Part shown: positions 34,932 to 45,583 of the stretch, piece by piece
Layout: each line of letters begins with the position of its first letter
Position numbering within the stretch: position 1 is the first letter of the stretch
DNA from: UTCFX2 sp002050125
GTDB lineage: Bacteria > Chloroflexota > Anaerolineae > Anaerolineales > UBA4823
Length of the DNA: 64,000 nucleotides
NCBI GenBank assembly: GCA_027494035.1
Contig: JAOSJQ010000001.1
Coordinates: 744,001 to 808,000, forward strand
Direction of reading: 5' to 3'
Translations under genes and position numbers: made by a program
Notes under the pieces: model-generated
Told to the model about the DNA's origin: nothing
What the model saw: only the letters and a program-made list of their open reading frames with translations
Database searches by the model: none

Positions 34932-34935
34932 GCGC

Positions 34936-35736
34936 ATGAGCAGTCACAAGAACATCCCTCCGGAAGAACGGCGCCGTTTGTACCGGAAAACGTACAAGAA
35001 GCACAACCTGGCTAACATCCTGACCCACTGGTTCAATGTTTTCATGTGGCTGCTGCTGCTGCCGACCGGGGTGGCTGTCCTCAGTTCGCCGCGCCTGGGG
35101 CTCAGCCCGGTCTGGCTGCAGGAGCTGTACCGCAACCTGTTTGGCAGCACCGCCAACCTGATCCAATTCCACTACACCCTCGGTTTGATCTGGATATTTG
35201 TGCTGACTTTCAACGTCCTTTTGGGCTTTCGCAAGTATTTCGTACCGTTTGCCATTACCCGCCTCTTATTGGATCGCGATGACATCGAATGGTTCAAGAT
35301 CAAGCCGCTTCAAATGCTCGGGTTCCACAAGGACCGCGAACTGCCGCCGCAAGACGCCTACAACGCCGGACAGAAAGCATATATGTATGTGGTGATTCTC
35401 GGCACTATCGGCATCATGTTAAGCGGGATCGTAATGACCTTCAAGACGTTCTTTCCGCCGCTGCTAAAGCAGTTCGCTCAGCCGGTGCATTGGGTCTCGG
35501 TCTTCACTATCGTTGCCGGGCTGATCATCCACGTCTACATGGGCGCGGTCTTCCCCGAAGAAAAAGAAGCCTTTTTCTCCATGTTCAGCGGTAAAGTATC
35601 CGCCTGGTACGCCCGCGCCCACCACGAGAAGTGGTACAACGAGAAGCTCAAAGAGGAGCTGGAGTGGGAAGATCAGGTGACCGCTGAATATCTGGAATCG
35701 ATCAAAGAGGGAGCACTGACTACCTCACCAGAATAG
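34936..35736 (+). CDS. Cytochrome b561-type membrane subunit of the Mo-oxidoreductase
   Basis: 266 residues, starting 4 nt after the ferredoxin subunit. Four membrane segments with histidines suitable for two b hemes: KHNLANILTHWFNVFMWLLL, IQFHYTLGLIWIFVL, and in the last helices PVHWVSVFTIVAGLIIHVYMG. This is the FdnI/PhsC/thiosulfate-reductase cytochrome b pattern; it exchanges electrons with quinone. The C-terminal 50 residues are charged and cytoplasmic. Its 3' end overlaps the convergent M24 gene by 17 nt. Confidence 0.9.
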   Translation: MSSHKNIPPEERRRLYRKTYKKHNLANILTHWFNVFMWLLLLPTGVAVLSSPRLGLSPVWLQELYRNLFGSTANLIQFHYTLGLIWIFVLTFNVLLGFRKYFVPFAITRLLLDRDDIEWFKIKPLQMLGFHKDRELPPQDAYNAGQKAYMYVVILGTIGIMLSGIVMTFKTFFPPLLKQFAQPVHWVSVFTIVAGLIIHVYMGAVFPEEKEAFFSMFSGKVSAWYARAHHEKWYNEKLKEELEWEDQVTAEYLESIKEGALTTSPE

Positions 35737-36833
35737 CCGGGCGTTTTATGAGTTGGTCGCCGATAGGAACGTCAACTGCCAGCCAGTCATCCATTTCGGT
35801 GATAATTTCATTCGTCTGTTCGCCCACCAGCAGGGTGTCCTCAGATTTAACGCCGGTTATCGACGGGTTCCAGGCAAACGCCTGACCCACCAGAACCGGC
35901 TCTTTTGACTCGGCATTGGCTACGACCTCGCGCGGAGCATAGCCGGCTAAACCACCCTGATGATGAAGCATCCATTCGTCCGCATACCCCACCGATGCGT
36001 AAGCTGCCAGACCCCGGGTGAAGACTTCGCCGATCGTTTTGCCTGGACGGGTGGCTGCGATCATCTCCGCGTCGACGCGGGCGACGGCTTCCGCCTTGCG
36101 CTGCACTTCATCCGGCACAGCGCCAAAATGAACCAGCCTGGTTAGCGAGCAGATCAACCCCCATTTGCGCCCGCACAACACGAGCATCGCATAATTCCGC
36201 AGCTTTTTCGCCGTAGGCAAAGGATGGCGATAGGAGAAGACCCGCTCATCCGTCGCGATCAGGTTGACGATCACCTGGACGCCCCGGCTTTCTACAGCCT
36301 GAGCAAGCTGCCCGGCAATCTCATACTCGGTCATCCCAGGTGTGATGGAATGAGCCGCCGCATACATGCCCTGGGCGCATTCTTTCCCCAGCGCGCGGAA
36401 TCGATTCCTCTCTTCAGGCAGCAGTTGGCAGCGGATGCCAGCAATTTCATGCGATAAATCCAGCGCTTCGGGTAGAACCAGGTCTGCGCCTAATTTCAGC
36501 CCCCGGGTCAATTTGAGCAAACCAGCTTCCCCTGCGAACCAGGGCGAAACCTGCAAATCCCAGCCCTGGCGCGCAAGCCCCTGCTCCTCCATCAGCCTGG
36601 CAGATTCAATATTATTCGTCACCAGGAAGCGCGCGCTGCGGGTGATCAGCAACGCCGCGACGCCGGTTGAACTGGCAATATCGACGTGCGAATCGCCGCC
36701 GCAGGTAGCCCAGGCGAAATTTCCAATTTGTCTCAATGCCAACGCGTCCAGGTCGAATTTACGCAGCAAATCGCGCAGCCGCTCAAGTTTGTTGTCAAGC
36801 TCAGAACTGGTGGGGTTTTGATCGATTTGCATT
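35720..36833 (-). CDS. M24-fold protein with degenerate metal site (Xaa-Pro aminopeptidase-like)
   Basis: 370 residues from ATG 36833 (AGGA 8 nt upstream; a TTG at 36850 is less likely). N-terminal creatinase-like domain followed by the pita-bread fold: GMYAAAHSITPGMTEYEIA, then LVLCGRKWGLICSLTRLVHFG and HHQGGLAGYAPRE. Active M24 enzymes have Asp, Asp, His, Glu, Glu metal ligands. Here the first two Asp positions read Cys/Arg and Ser (LCGRKW, CSLTR), the first Glu reads Asn (AWNPSI), while the His and last Glu (KSEDTLLV) remain. It is therefore probably not a canonical di-metal peptidase; it may bind peptides or use a different chemistry. It stands alone on the minus strand. Confidence 0.85.
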
Positions 36834-37279
36834 TGAGGTCCTGAAAGCAAACGTGATTATAGCCGCTTTTCCGGGGTGCTGGCGGACAGAAAAAATCGTA
36901 CCTTTACAATCTTTTTTGTAAACCCTTTTTTGATTCGACTAACAGTTTTATCAAATTCTTGTGACTTTGCATCCTTGTAAGGTGTATGCAGAATCTTGTG
37001 TGGTAGAATTCGCACGATTAACGGTACAGAAATTGCACCACAAAATAACCAGTAGGGGTATTGCCATCGCCCCCGACGAAACACGCGCCATTTGAGACTA
37101 CATCTTTCATCGACAGGACTGAACTGTCCCTAGCATCGCCACCAGGTTCAGAATCTCAGCGTTTGGATTCGAGTGATTTCGCGGGAGTGGAATAACTAAA
37201 TTCAAACTGGCATTCGGGAAGTGCAAACCTGCGCCCATGTCGGAATGGCGGAGCGCGCTTGTGTCAATTTTAGCGCCAG
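36834..37279. other. Gene-free stretch, 446 bp
   Basis: Between the start of the M24 gene and the end of the secreted-protein gene, both on the minus strand. A minus-strand TATAAT at 36861-36856 lies suitably upstream of the M24 ATG, with no clear -35. A small palindrome TTTACAA/TTGTAAA (36903-36922) precedes a T run on the plus strand. No ORF with convincing coding character, repeat or RNA gene is seen in the remainder. Confidence 0.5.
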
Positions 37280-38089
37280 ATCAATCGCGATCGGGTCGGT
37301 TCAAAGAGCGCCACGCCAGGAATGCCAGCAGCAACCCAAACGCCAGGAAGACCCCCCGAGAAACAACGGCGAACCGCTGATCCGCTCTAACGCCGAAGGC
37401 GGCGCGGTTGGACTGGGCGAGGGGCTGGATGTTGGCGCTGGCGCGGTCGGTGAAGCCGTCTTAGTTGGCGCGGTGGGCGTGCCTTGCAGCAGCTCGAACA
37501 AACGGGGCGTTTCGGTCACCTGCCAGGGCGCCAGCGTGGGCGTGAAGCTGGCGGTCGCCGATGGCTGGAACGGGGTGTGTGTCGGCGGTGGCGGGGTCGG
37601 CGTGTAGGGCGTCAGCGGGGCGGTCGTCCAGGTCGGCAGCATCTGTTTTCCGCACTCAGCGCAGCTTTCCAGCCCGATATAGTTCTTGAAACCGATCAGG
37701 TAATTATCCAGACAGCCAAATTGCTTGTCGCACAGCTCAAGACCCGTGCCAACGTTGGCATCGCGAAACTGGTAAAAAGGCACCAGGTCGCGTGGGTGGC
37801 GGTAAAAAACATAAATCCTGTTCGAGTTGCAGGCTTTCAGCCCAATGTCCTTAACCCCGCTGCGCTTGTCTTGCAGGTACACCAGCTCTCCGCACAGCCG
37901 CCCGATCGTGCCCGTGCTCACCGGAGACCAGGTGGTGTTGGTCGGTTTGAATTCCTGCGCCTGCCTAGCGGAGCCGCTGGCGCCGGCGTCCCTGCTCCAC
38001 GCCAGACCCATCAAGCCCAGCAGGACCACTGCGCCAAACAGCGCTCGGATCAACCTGCTATTTCGGTTTTTTCTGCCCTCAGCCGCCAT
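37280..38089 (-). CDS. Secreted cell-surface protein with Thr/Pro-rich stalk and C-terminal membrane anchor, one frame break
   Basis: Signal peptide or anchor at residues 13-33 (LIRALFGAVVLLGLMGLAW), then a 120-residue extracellular domain with six Cys (such as GRLCGELVYLQDKRSG and LELCDKQFGCLDNYLIG), then a long Thr/Pro/Ser-rich stalk. In the current frame the end is a short Cys/Trp-rich sequence stopping at 37301. Shifting by one base in the C6 run at 37352-37357 instead gives a good membrane helix, VFLAFGLLLAFLAW, and basic end RSLNRPDRD with TGA at 37280. That end is much more natural, so I give 37280 as the 3' boundary. The extracellular domain is not recognised. It diverges from the polysaccharide exporter gene. 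Confidence 0.7.
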
Positions 38090-38137
38090 GGAAATGTTTT
38101 TATCCCAGCCAATTTTTTCGAGACAAGTTTATCATAG

Positions 38138-39013
38138 ATGCTGACCAAACCCGCTTTAGAAGTTCAAACCGAGCAATCGAATTGGACGATGATCATCGAG
38201 CCGCGCCGCGGCTGGCTCGACCTGCGCCTGGCAGAGCTTTGGGCTGCCCGCGACCTGATCATGCTTTTCGTCTGGCGCGACTTCGTCTCCGTCTACAAGC
38301 AGACCATCCTCGGACCGCTCTGGTATCTCATCCAGCCGCTGCTCACCACGCTGGTCTTCACTATCATCTTCGGGCGCATCGCCGCCCTCCCGACCGACGG
38401 TCTGCCGCAGTTCCTCTTCTACCTCTCCGGCACGGTCATCTGGAGCTACTTCGCCGAGTGCCTGAACAAGACCTCGCAAACCTTTATCGCCAACGCCAAT
38501 CTGTTCGGCAAGGTCTACTTCCCGCGCCTGGCGGTGCCGGTTTCCATTCTCATCTCAAATCTGATCACCTTTGCGATCCAGTTCGTCCTATTCCTCGTAT
38601 TCGTGATCTATTACATGCTCAGCGGCGCGGCGGTGCAGATAAACGCCTGGGCGCTGCTCACCCCGCTGCTCCTGCTCATCATGGCTGGGCTTGGGCTGGG
38701 TTTTGGCGTCATCGTCTCCTCGCTCACCACGCGCTACCGCGATCTGCGCTTCCTGGTGACGTTCGGCGTCCAGCTCTGGATGTACGCCACCCCGGTCATT
38801 TATCCGGTTTCCGCCATCCCGGAGCGCTTCCGCCCGCTGATCCTGGCGAACCCGCTCACACCGGTGGTGGAGGCTTTCCGCTACGCCTTCCTGGGCGCTG
38901 GCACGGTCAACGCCGCGATGCTCGCCTACAGCGCCGGATTCACGCTGGTGGTGCTCTTTCTGGGGCTGCTGCTCTTCAACCGCACCGAAGCCACCTTCAT
39001 GGACACGGTATAG
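38138..39013 (+). CDS. ABC-2 type polysaccharide export permease (Wzm/TagG-like)
   Basis: 291 residues, six membrane segments after a cytoplasmic N-terminal helix. Typical opening WRDFVSVYKQTILGPLWYLIQPLLTTLVFTIIFG and the segment LRFLVTFGVQLWMYATPVIYPVSAIPERFR are hallmarks of Wzm/RfbA/TagG permeases that flip completed lipid-linked polysaccharide across the membrane. The partner ATPase gene is at 39782-41084, separated by a repeat element carrying a GxxExxY gene. This is the first gene of the polysaccharide locus. Confidence 0.93.
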   Translation: MLTKPALEVQTEQSNWTMIIEPRRGWLDLRLAELWAARDLIMLFVWRDFVSVYKQTILGPLWYLIQPLLTTLVFTIIFGRIAALPTDGLPQFLFYLSGTVIWSYFAECLNKTSQTFIANANLFGKVYFPRLAVPVSILISNLITFAIQFVLFLVFVIYYMLSGAAVQINAWALLTPLLLLIMAGLGLGFGVIVSSLTTRYRDLRFLVTFGVQLWMYATPVIYPVSAIPERFRPLILANPLTPVVEAFRYAFLGAGTVNAAMLAYSAGFTLVVLFLGLLLFNRTEATFMDTV

Positions 39014-39020
39014 AGTATTT

Positions 39021-39510
39021 ACCACGGATTACACGGATTGCACGGATAACACAGATAGAATCCACGCGATCCTTGAGCCATAATGCCCGAGCTATTGCAT
39101 AAAGATTTGACCTACGCCATCATCGGCGCGGCAATGGAAGTCCACACCGTCCTCGGCTCAGGCTTTCTCGAAGCGGTCTACCAATCCGCGTTGGCGCATG
39201 AATTTGAACTGCGGGGGATACCGTTCAAACAGCAGATGCCCCTAGAAGTGCGCTACAAAAACGCGGTCGCTGGCGAATACCGAGCCGATTTTTTGGCAGA
39301 TCACAAGGTCGTTATCGAAATCAAAGCTGCCAAACGCCTGACCGGAATCGATGAAGCCCAACTGATCAACTACCTCAAAGCCACCGGCATACGGGTGGGC
39401 TTGTTGATTAACTTCGGCGCCGCATCCCTTGAGCACATCCGCCGAGTGGTATAGCCCGCTTCACAAGAAACGATTACAAATAATCCGTGAAAATCCGTGC
39501 CATCCGTGGT
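39021..39510 (+). mobile_element. GxxExxY gene bracketed by inverted repeats (490-bp element)
   Basis: Left end starts ACCACGGATTACACGGATT at 39021. The right end, 39482-39510, reads as its reverse complement with a few mismatches: ACCACGGATGGCACGGATT when complemented. The GxxExxY gene lies between. Three 77-78 bp units just downstream have the same pair of ends without the gene. No transposase or target duplication is seen, so mobility is inferred from the structure. Confidence 0.6.
39083..39454 (+). CDS. GxxExxY protein (PD-(D/E)XK nuclease-like)
   Basis: 123 residues. Contains the family-naming motif GFLEAVYQSAL (G-x-x-E-x-x-Y) and a nuclease-like core YRADFLADHKVVIEIKA with the D...ExK arrangement, followed by QLINYLKATGIRVGLLINFG. 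GxxExxY proteins are small, widely scattered and often surrounded by ACGGATT-type repeats, as here. Function is unproven; endonuclease-fold chemistry on nucleic acid is a reasonable inference. It is unrelated in function to the exporter genes on each side. Confidence 0.88.
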   Translation: MPELLHKDLTYAIIGAAMEVHTVLGSGFLEAVYQSALAHEFELRGIPFKQQMPLEVRYKNAVAGEYRADFLADHKVVIEIKAAKRLTGIDEAQLINYLKATGIRVGLLINFGAASLEHIRRVV

Positions 39511-39518
39511 TTTTACTC

Positions 39519-39769
39519 ACCACCGATGACACGGATCACACCGACAAAACCTCTCCTGACCAAAAACAATCCGTGAAAATCCGTGCCATCCGTGGTTTTC
39601 AATTCACCACTGATGACACGGATTACACCGATGAAATCCCTCCTCACCAAAAATAATCCGTGAAAATCCGTGCCATCCGTGGTTTTCAATTCACCACAGA
39701 TTACACAGATTACACCGATAAAAACCTCCTGACCAAAAATCATCCGTGAAAATCCGTGCCATCCGTGGT
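39519..39769. repeat. Tandem array of three 77-78 bp inverted-repeat units
   Basis: Units at 39519-39596, 39606-39683 and 39693-39769, separated by 9-nt spacers (two of them TTTCAATTC). Each begins with an ACCAC-n-GATnACAC-type arm and ends with AATCCGTG...CCATCCGTGGT, so each can fold into a hairpin with a 22-nt centre. The ends equal those of the 490-bp GxxExxY element just upstream. The array stops 12 nt before the ABC ATPase start. Confidence 0.85.
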
Positions 39770-39781
39770 TAAAATTACCTA

Positions 39782-41080
<1,299 letters not shown>

Positions 41081-41084
<4 letters not shown>

Positions 41085-42016
41085 TTAAACTAAGGAAGTA
41101 TTTTTCTGGGAAATATGCAAGAAAAATAGCTATTATATTGAAGACTCCCTATTGGAATCTCTTATTTCACGATCAGCTCAATGACAAAGTAAAACGATTT
41201 AAGGTCATGAAACCGGAAATAGTATCCCAAGAAAAACTATTTAACCTTGTAGAAATCATGGGGACACGTTTCTTCTGGCCTGCCGATTACGACACGAAAG
41301 GATTAGCTAGTGTATATAGAGATGTTTTTGCTCCGTTTGAAATAAACCCACATGCATACGAATCAAATAAAACCCGAGTTCTGGAAAACGAATGGCTGAT
41401 TGATGCTGGCGCATGTGAGGGCTTTTTTTCACAATACGCACTTTCTCGTGGCGCAAATGTATTACTAATTGAGCCAGTAAAAAAACTGGTAGAGGCCTTA
41501 TCCCTCACTTATGAAAATGAGATTAAACAAGGAAAAATACAGATACTACATGGGGCTCTTGGACCAGAAAATGGGACAATTGACATTTCAATTCCGGATG
41601 GGGGACCGATTGTCGCTAGTATTGACCCCTGCTGGACTATAAGCAAAGACTGGGAATTCTATGAACCTGATTTAGGAATGACAGCAAAAGAAAAGGTCCA
41701 GTTATTTACAATTGATGAAATTGTAAGACAGGGAATAATTCCAAGAGTAGATTATATTAAGATGGACATTGAAAATGCTGAGGTTGGAGCGATATTAGGG
41801 GCAGAAAAAACCCTTTGCAGTATGAAGCCTAAATTATCGATAGCCGTTTATCATGACTACTATAATGCTAGACATATCCATTCGTATATAAAAAAATTCA
41901 ATCACAATATGTTATCAATTATCGTGGTTTATTCTACAGACCCAGCTATGGGCCACCGAGACCTTTCATGTTGTATGGGTGGGCATAAATCTCGATGGAT
42001 TTTCAGTCGAAATTGA
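41081..42016 (+). CDS. FkbM-family SAM-dependent methyltransferase
   Basis: 311 residues, TTG start at 41081 overlapping the ATPase stop (TTGA). SAM-binding motif WLIDAGACEGFFSQYAL, then LLIEPVKKLVEAL and ENGTIDISIPDG, followed by VDYIKMDIENAEVGAILGAE, the FkbM signature in which the Asp/Glu pair closes the active site. In polysaccharide clusters such enzymes O-methylate sugars, sometimes capping the chain end for recognition by Wzt. Position immediately after the Wzt-like gene with an exchanged specificity domain fits that role. AT-rich like its followers. Confidence 0.87.
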
Positions 42017-42078
42017 TCTGATTATTTGTGCAAACTCAAGATCTATCAATTCGTTTCATCTAAGAATGTCAAACAAGA

Positions 42079-43272
42079 ATGTCAAAAATACTCTTTATCT
42101 CGAGATACCCGATTACTTTTGAAGGGCACGGTGGTTATCATCGAACTTATCAAATCTATCATGAATTATGCCAAGCCTTCGGAGATGATCAGGTTGATAT
42201 ACTAGCATTAAACGGGAATTATCTATCGCCAAATGATAATAAATCTCACTCGACCCAATCCCTATATTTGCGGGAGATACAAGATCGCCTGGCGCTACTA
42301 TTCGAAATAATCAAAGAAAAAGGAAGCCCATATCGAGTCCTTAAATATCTCTTAACCAATGCTTATCCGTCACTTTGGTCTAATCAACCTGCTCGCTCTC
42401 TTTATGAGAATCAAATATCTCAAAAGGGGATCCCCAAAGTGTGTTTAATCGAGCATCCAGCATTTGGCTCAGTTTTACCCATCAACCAATCTTTAGGGAT
42501 ACATACGGTTGCATGCTTTCAAAATTTCGAGGCATTCGATCAGAATATTGAGTATTATGACAACACCCACACTCTTCCTTTGTTTGTGCTCAAGTTTATT
42601 CAGGAGTTGGATATTTTAAAACAATGTAAAGCTTGCATCACAATATCTAAGACAGAGGCCGGTTTGTTGGGCGGGCTTGGGCTGAACGCAGTCTATCATC
42701 CATATATCCCAGTTGGGGAAATCCAAGAAAATTTCTTCAAAATCCGCGAAGAACGAAAAAAAAACAACCCGGATCCCAATATGTTCTTAATCATTGGCAC
42801 AGCTACTCACAAACCAACTGGTGATGGAATCCGTTGGTTTTTGGAGCAAGTGACTACCCATGGTTTACCAGAGCAAATACAAATCATTATTTGTGGTAGA
42901 GGCACAGAAGATCTAATTCGACAACCAGAACAAATACCTGGAATTACAGTAAAAGGCTGGGTGGAAAACATAGAACTAAGCGAACTCTTATTAAGGGCAA
43001 ATTCTGTTTTAGTCCCACAAGCAACAGGTTTCGGCGCCTTAACTAAAATTACCGACATGGCTTGCGCAGGTCTAACTATTTTGACCTCTACCCACCCTAC
43101 TTATGCGATTGAGATTCCACCCTCTAGCATAACAATAGAAAATGATTGGAACCACTGGACAAGAAAGATTAATGAGTTAAGTTTAATACCATCACAAGAA
43201 TCGACAAGTTATGACGAGTGGTATGAAAGCCACCCTCGTAATCTTATCCCTTTAATAGAAAAATTACTCTGA
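42079..43272 (+). CDS. GT4-like glycosyltransferase
   Basis: 397 residues. GT-B fold with N-terminal FISRYPITFEGHGGYHRTYQI (glycine-rich acceptor loop) and C-terminal IIGTATHKPTGDGIRWFLEQ then ICGRGTEDL, GVTVKGWVENIELSELLLRA-like elements. The usual E-x7-E nucleotide site is weaker: ATGFGALTKITDMACAGLTILTS. This resembles group-1 transferases that use pyrophosphate-sugar donors in polysaccharide synthesis. Donor unknown. AT-rich, in the acquired centre of the locus; the preceding 62-nt gap shows no terminator. Confidence 0.82.
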   Translation: MSKILFISRYPITFEGHGGYHRTYQIYHELCQAFGDDQVDILALNGNYLSPNDNKSHSTQSLYLREIQDRLALLFEIIKEKGSPYRVLKYLLTNAYPSLWSNQPARSLYENQISQKGIPKVCLIEHPAFGSVLPINQSLGIHTVACFQNFEAFDQNIEYYDNTHTLPLFVLKFIQELDILKQCKACITISKTEAGLLGGLGLNAVYHPYIPVGEIQENFFKIREERKKNNPDPNMFLIIGTATHKPTGDGIRWFLEQVTTHGLPEQIQIIICGRGTEDLIRQPEQIPGITVKGWVENIELSELLLRANSVLVPQATGFGALTKITDMACAGLTILTSTHPTYAIEIPPSSITIENDWNHWTRKINELSLIPSQESTSYDEWYESHPRNLIPLIEKLL

Positions 43273-43289
43273 ATCCGTGAATATAAAAC

Positions 43290-44312
43290 ATGCAGAATAT
43301 TGACATCTCTAAACTTCCTCCACCACCACCCGGAAAAACAGGCTGGCCTTGGACAGAATCAAGCTCAAACCCTCCTGCACTAATGGATAATGGTTCTGAC
43401 TGGCCCCGCATCAGCATCGTTACCCCTTCATATAACCAAGGACAGTTCATAGAAGAAACCATTAGATCTGTTCTGCTGCAAGGTTATCCTAACCTGGAAT
43501 ACATTATCATTGATGGCGCTAGTAAAGATGATAGCATACAGATTATAAAGAAATACGAGAACTTCTTATCTTATTGGGTTAGTGAGCCAGACCAAGGTCA
43601 AACATATGCCATAAGTAAAGGTATCCAACATGCGACTGGTTCTCTTCTGAACTGGTTAAACTCTGATGATATCCTTCTACCGGGATCATTGTATGCAATC
43701 GCGCAATCCTATATTCGAGAAAACAAGACAAACTGTGTTCTGTGTGGAAACGCATACATTACTAGCATAGATGGTAAGAAAATCAAAGAGAGTATTGTAA
43801 GTGATGTAAATCCTGATGAATTAATATGCCCGACCTATCCACCATTAGGTGGTGGCATCCAGGCTAGTTGGTTTTTTTCCAATGAAGCATGGCGAACAGT
43901 AGGTGGCATTGATCTAAAATTAAATTTTAGGATGGATACAGATTTATATATTCGATTTAATGAGGCAGGATGTCCATTCGTGCCAGTTAATTTCCCTGTA
44001 GCTGCATACCGTACTCACCCCGATACAAAAACACGTAAAGGTTGGAAAGAAAATTTTGCGTATAAAAAAGCGTTTTATAAGAAGGAATTAGCAAAGGTCA
44101 ACGAAAAGGAACGAATATTGTATGAAAAACGAATCAAGCGCGTGTTCTTTGGGAATTATTTGAATAGCATCTCAATTAATGACAACTTTGGTGTTCGGTT
44201 ATTCAAAATAGCTTCGGCTTTCCTAGGATATCCAAATGCGTTAAGGTCTCCCTATCAGCTCAAGAGAAGCCTAAAGTTATTATTTTTTCCACCAGCCGAT
44301 GTAACCATTTAA
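43290..44312 (+). CDS. GT2 glycosyltransferase
   Basis: 340 residues, GT-A fold. SIVTPSYNQGQFIEETIRSVLLQGYPNLEYIIIDG is the classic GT2 start; the metal-binding Asp motif is WLNSDDILLPGS, and TDLYIRFNEAG lies in the acceptor region. No membrane segments, so it acts on the cytoplasmic face adding one sugar to a lipid-linked intermediate. A Pro-rich N-terminal tail precedes the domain (KLPPPPPGKTGWPW), a feature seen in some EPS transferases. Start is ATG at 43290, 17 nt after the previous stop. Confidence 0.9.
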   Translation: MQNIDISKLPPPPPGKTGWPWTESSSNPPALMDNGSDWPRISIVTPSYNQGQFIEETIRSVLLQGYPNLEYIIIDGASKDDSIQIIKKYENFLSYWVSEPDQGQTYAISKGIQHATGSLLNWLNSDDILLPGSLYAIAQSYIRENKTNCVLCGNAYITSIDGKKIKESIVSDVNPDELICPTYPPLGGGIQASWFFSNEAWRTVGGIDLKLNFRMDTDLYIRFNEAGCPFVPVNFPVAAYRTHPDTKTRKGWKENFAYKKAFYKKELAKVNEKERILYEKRIKRVFFGNYLNSISINDNFGVRLFKIASAFLGYPNALRSPYQLKRSLKLLFFPPADVTI

Positions 44313-44326
44313 TCATTTTATTTAAC

Positions 44327-45579
44327 ATGAAATTGTTAGTTGTAACTGATTCCTACCCCCCTCACCATTCTGGCGGCTATGAGTTGCGCTGCAAAGACGT
44401 GCTGGAAGGATTAAGAACCAAAGGTCATGACATATATATAATAACTACTCACTGTCCAATAAAAACTGCAATTTACATCGAGATGAATTTTCGACATTTA
44501 GATATTTGCATAGAAAAAGCCAGGCGAGTTCGATATTTGCCAGAATTTACTTCGATCTACTGGATCTGAAATTTATCGACAATTTGTTTACCAGCACCAG
44601 ACCCCACATCATTTATCTATCCCATCTAGGCGATTTATCTAATGCCATTATTCCGTACTTTTCCCGCAGAGAGGTTCCAATAGTGTTGGACGATGGGGGG
44701 CTTGGATCTGTACTGATTGCTAAGAACTTTACCAAGATGCTGTATTTTGAAAAAGGTGAAGCGGACACCCGTACAAGAGTATACCTTAAGAAAATAGCCT
44801 TACTGCTAATTAATTGGCTCAGCAATGGTTTGATCAGCACAGTCAATTCTTGGCCAAGCAATCTTTTCGTTATATACAATAGCAGGAGTTCCAAGAGATA
44901 TGCAGAAATGAATAGTGTACCCACAAGAAACGCTGGTTTGATCTATTCAGGAATCGATCTATCTAAATTTGTTTTCAAACCCAGGCCCAATTTGTCTGAA
45001 CCAATTCAGATAATAGTACCGGGCAGAATTTGCAAAGAAAAAGGCACAATAGATGCTGTGAAACTGATGTCTCTTCTAAGAGACCTAAAAATCCAAGCAA
45101 ATTTAATAATTATCGGAAAAGTGGATTCAACCGATTATTATATGGAGATATGTAATGAAATTAAGAATAATAATTTAAACGATATTGTCTTCCTTGATAT
45201 GGTAGATCAAGATAGATTAACTTCACTTTACCTTCAGTCTGATATTTGTTTCTTCCCAAGTTATCAGAAATACGGTTTATCAAGAACACCATTAGAAGCT
45301 ATGGCTTGCGGATGCATTCTGATCACCTATGGAAATGAAGGATCTCATGAGATTGTCCAACATTGTAAAACTGGGTTTTCTGTCCCAGAGGGTGATGTTG
45401 ATATAGCAGCCAAGACGATCAAAGAACGAATCCTACAATCCAATAATATACATTCGATGGTATTACAAGCCAGATCAGTTATTGAGAATCATTATTCACT
45501 AGATCAATATATTCACCAATTCGAGAAATATCTTCTGAGTAAGGTCCCACAAGCGATAAAAATGGATATAAAAAAATAG
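44327..45579 (+). CDS. GT4 glycosyltransferase, one frame break in an A run
   Basis: N-terminal MKLLVVTDSYPPHHSGGYELRC-type opening in one frame, C-terminal donor domain PGRICKEKGTIDAVKLMSLL and FPSYQKYGLSRTPLEAMACG in another. The break maps to the A5 run 44461-44465: adding one A gives TTHCPIKNCNLHRDEFSTFRYLHRK then a smooth continuation, so a base is missing. About 417 residues when joined. Motifs E-x7-E and the glycine loop are intact, so a sequence error is likely. AT-rich like its neighbours; the next gene starts 4 nt downstream. Confidence 0.83.
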
Positions 45580-45583
45580 CAAA

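Noticed and set aside
39021..39510. Integrated phage or att site beside the exporter genes
   Set aside because: No integrase, phage gene or tRNA attachment site; the ends are inverted rather than direct repeats.
39483..39769. CRISPR array
   Set aside because: The units are imperfect inverted repeats of about 86-87 bp spacing with near-identical 9-nt spacers and no unique spacers or cas genes.
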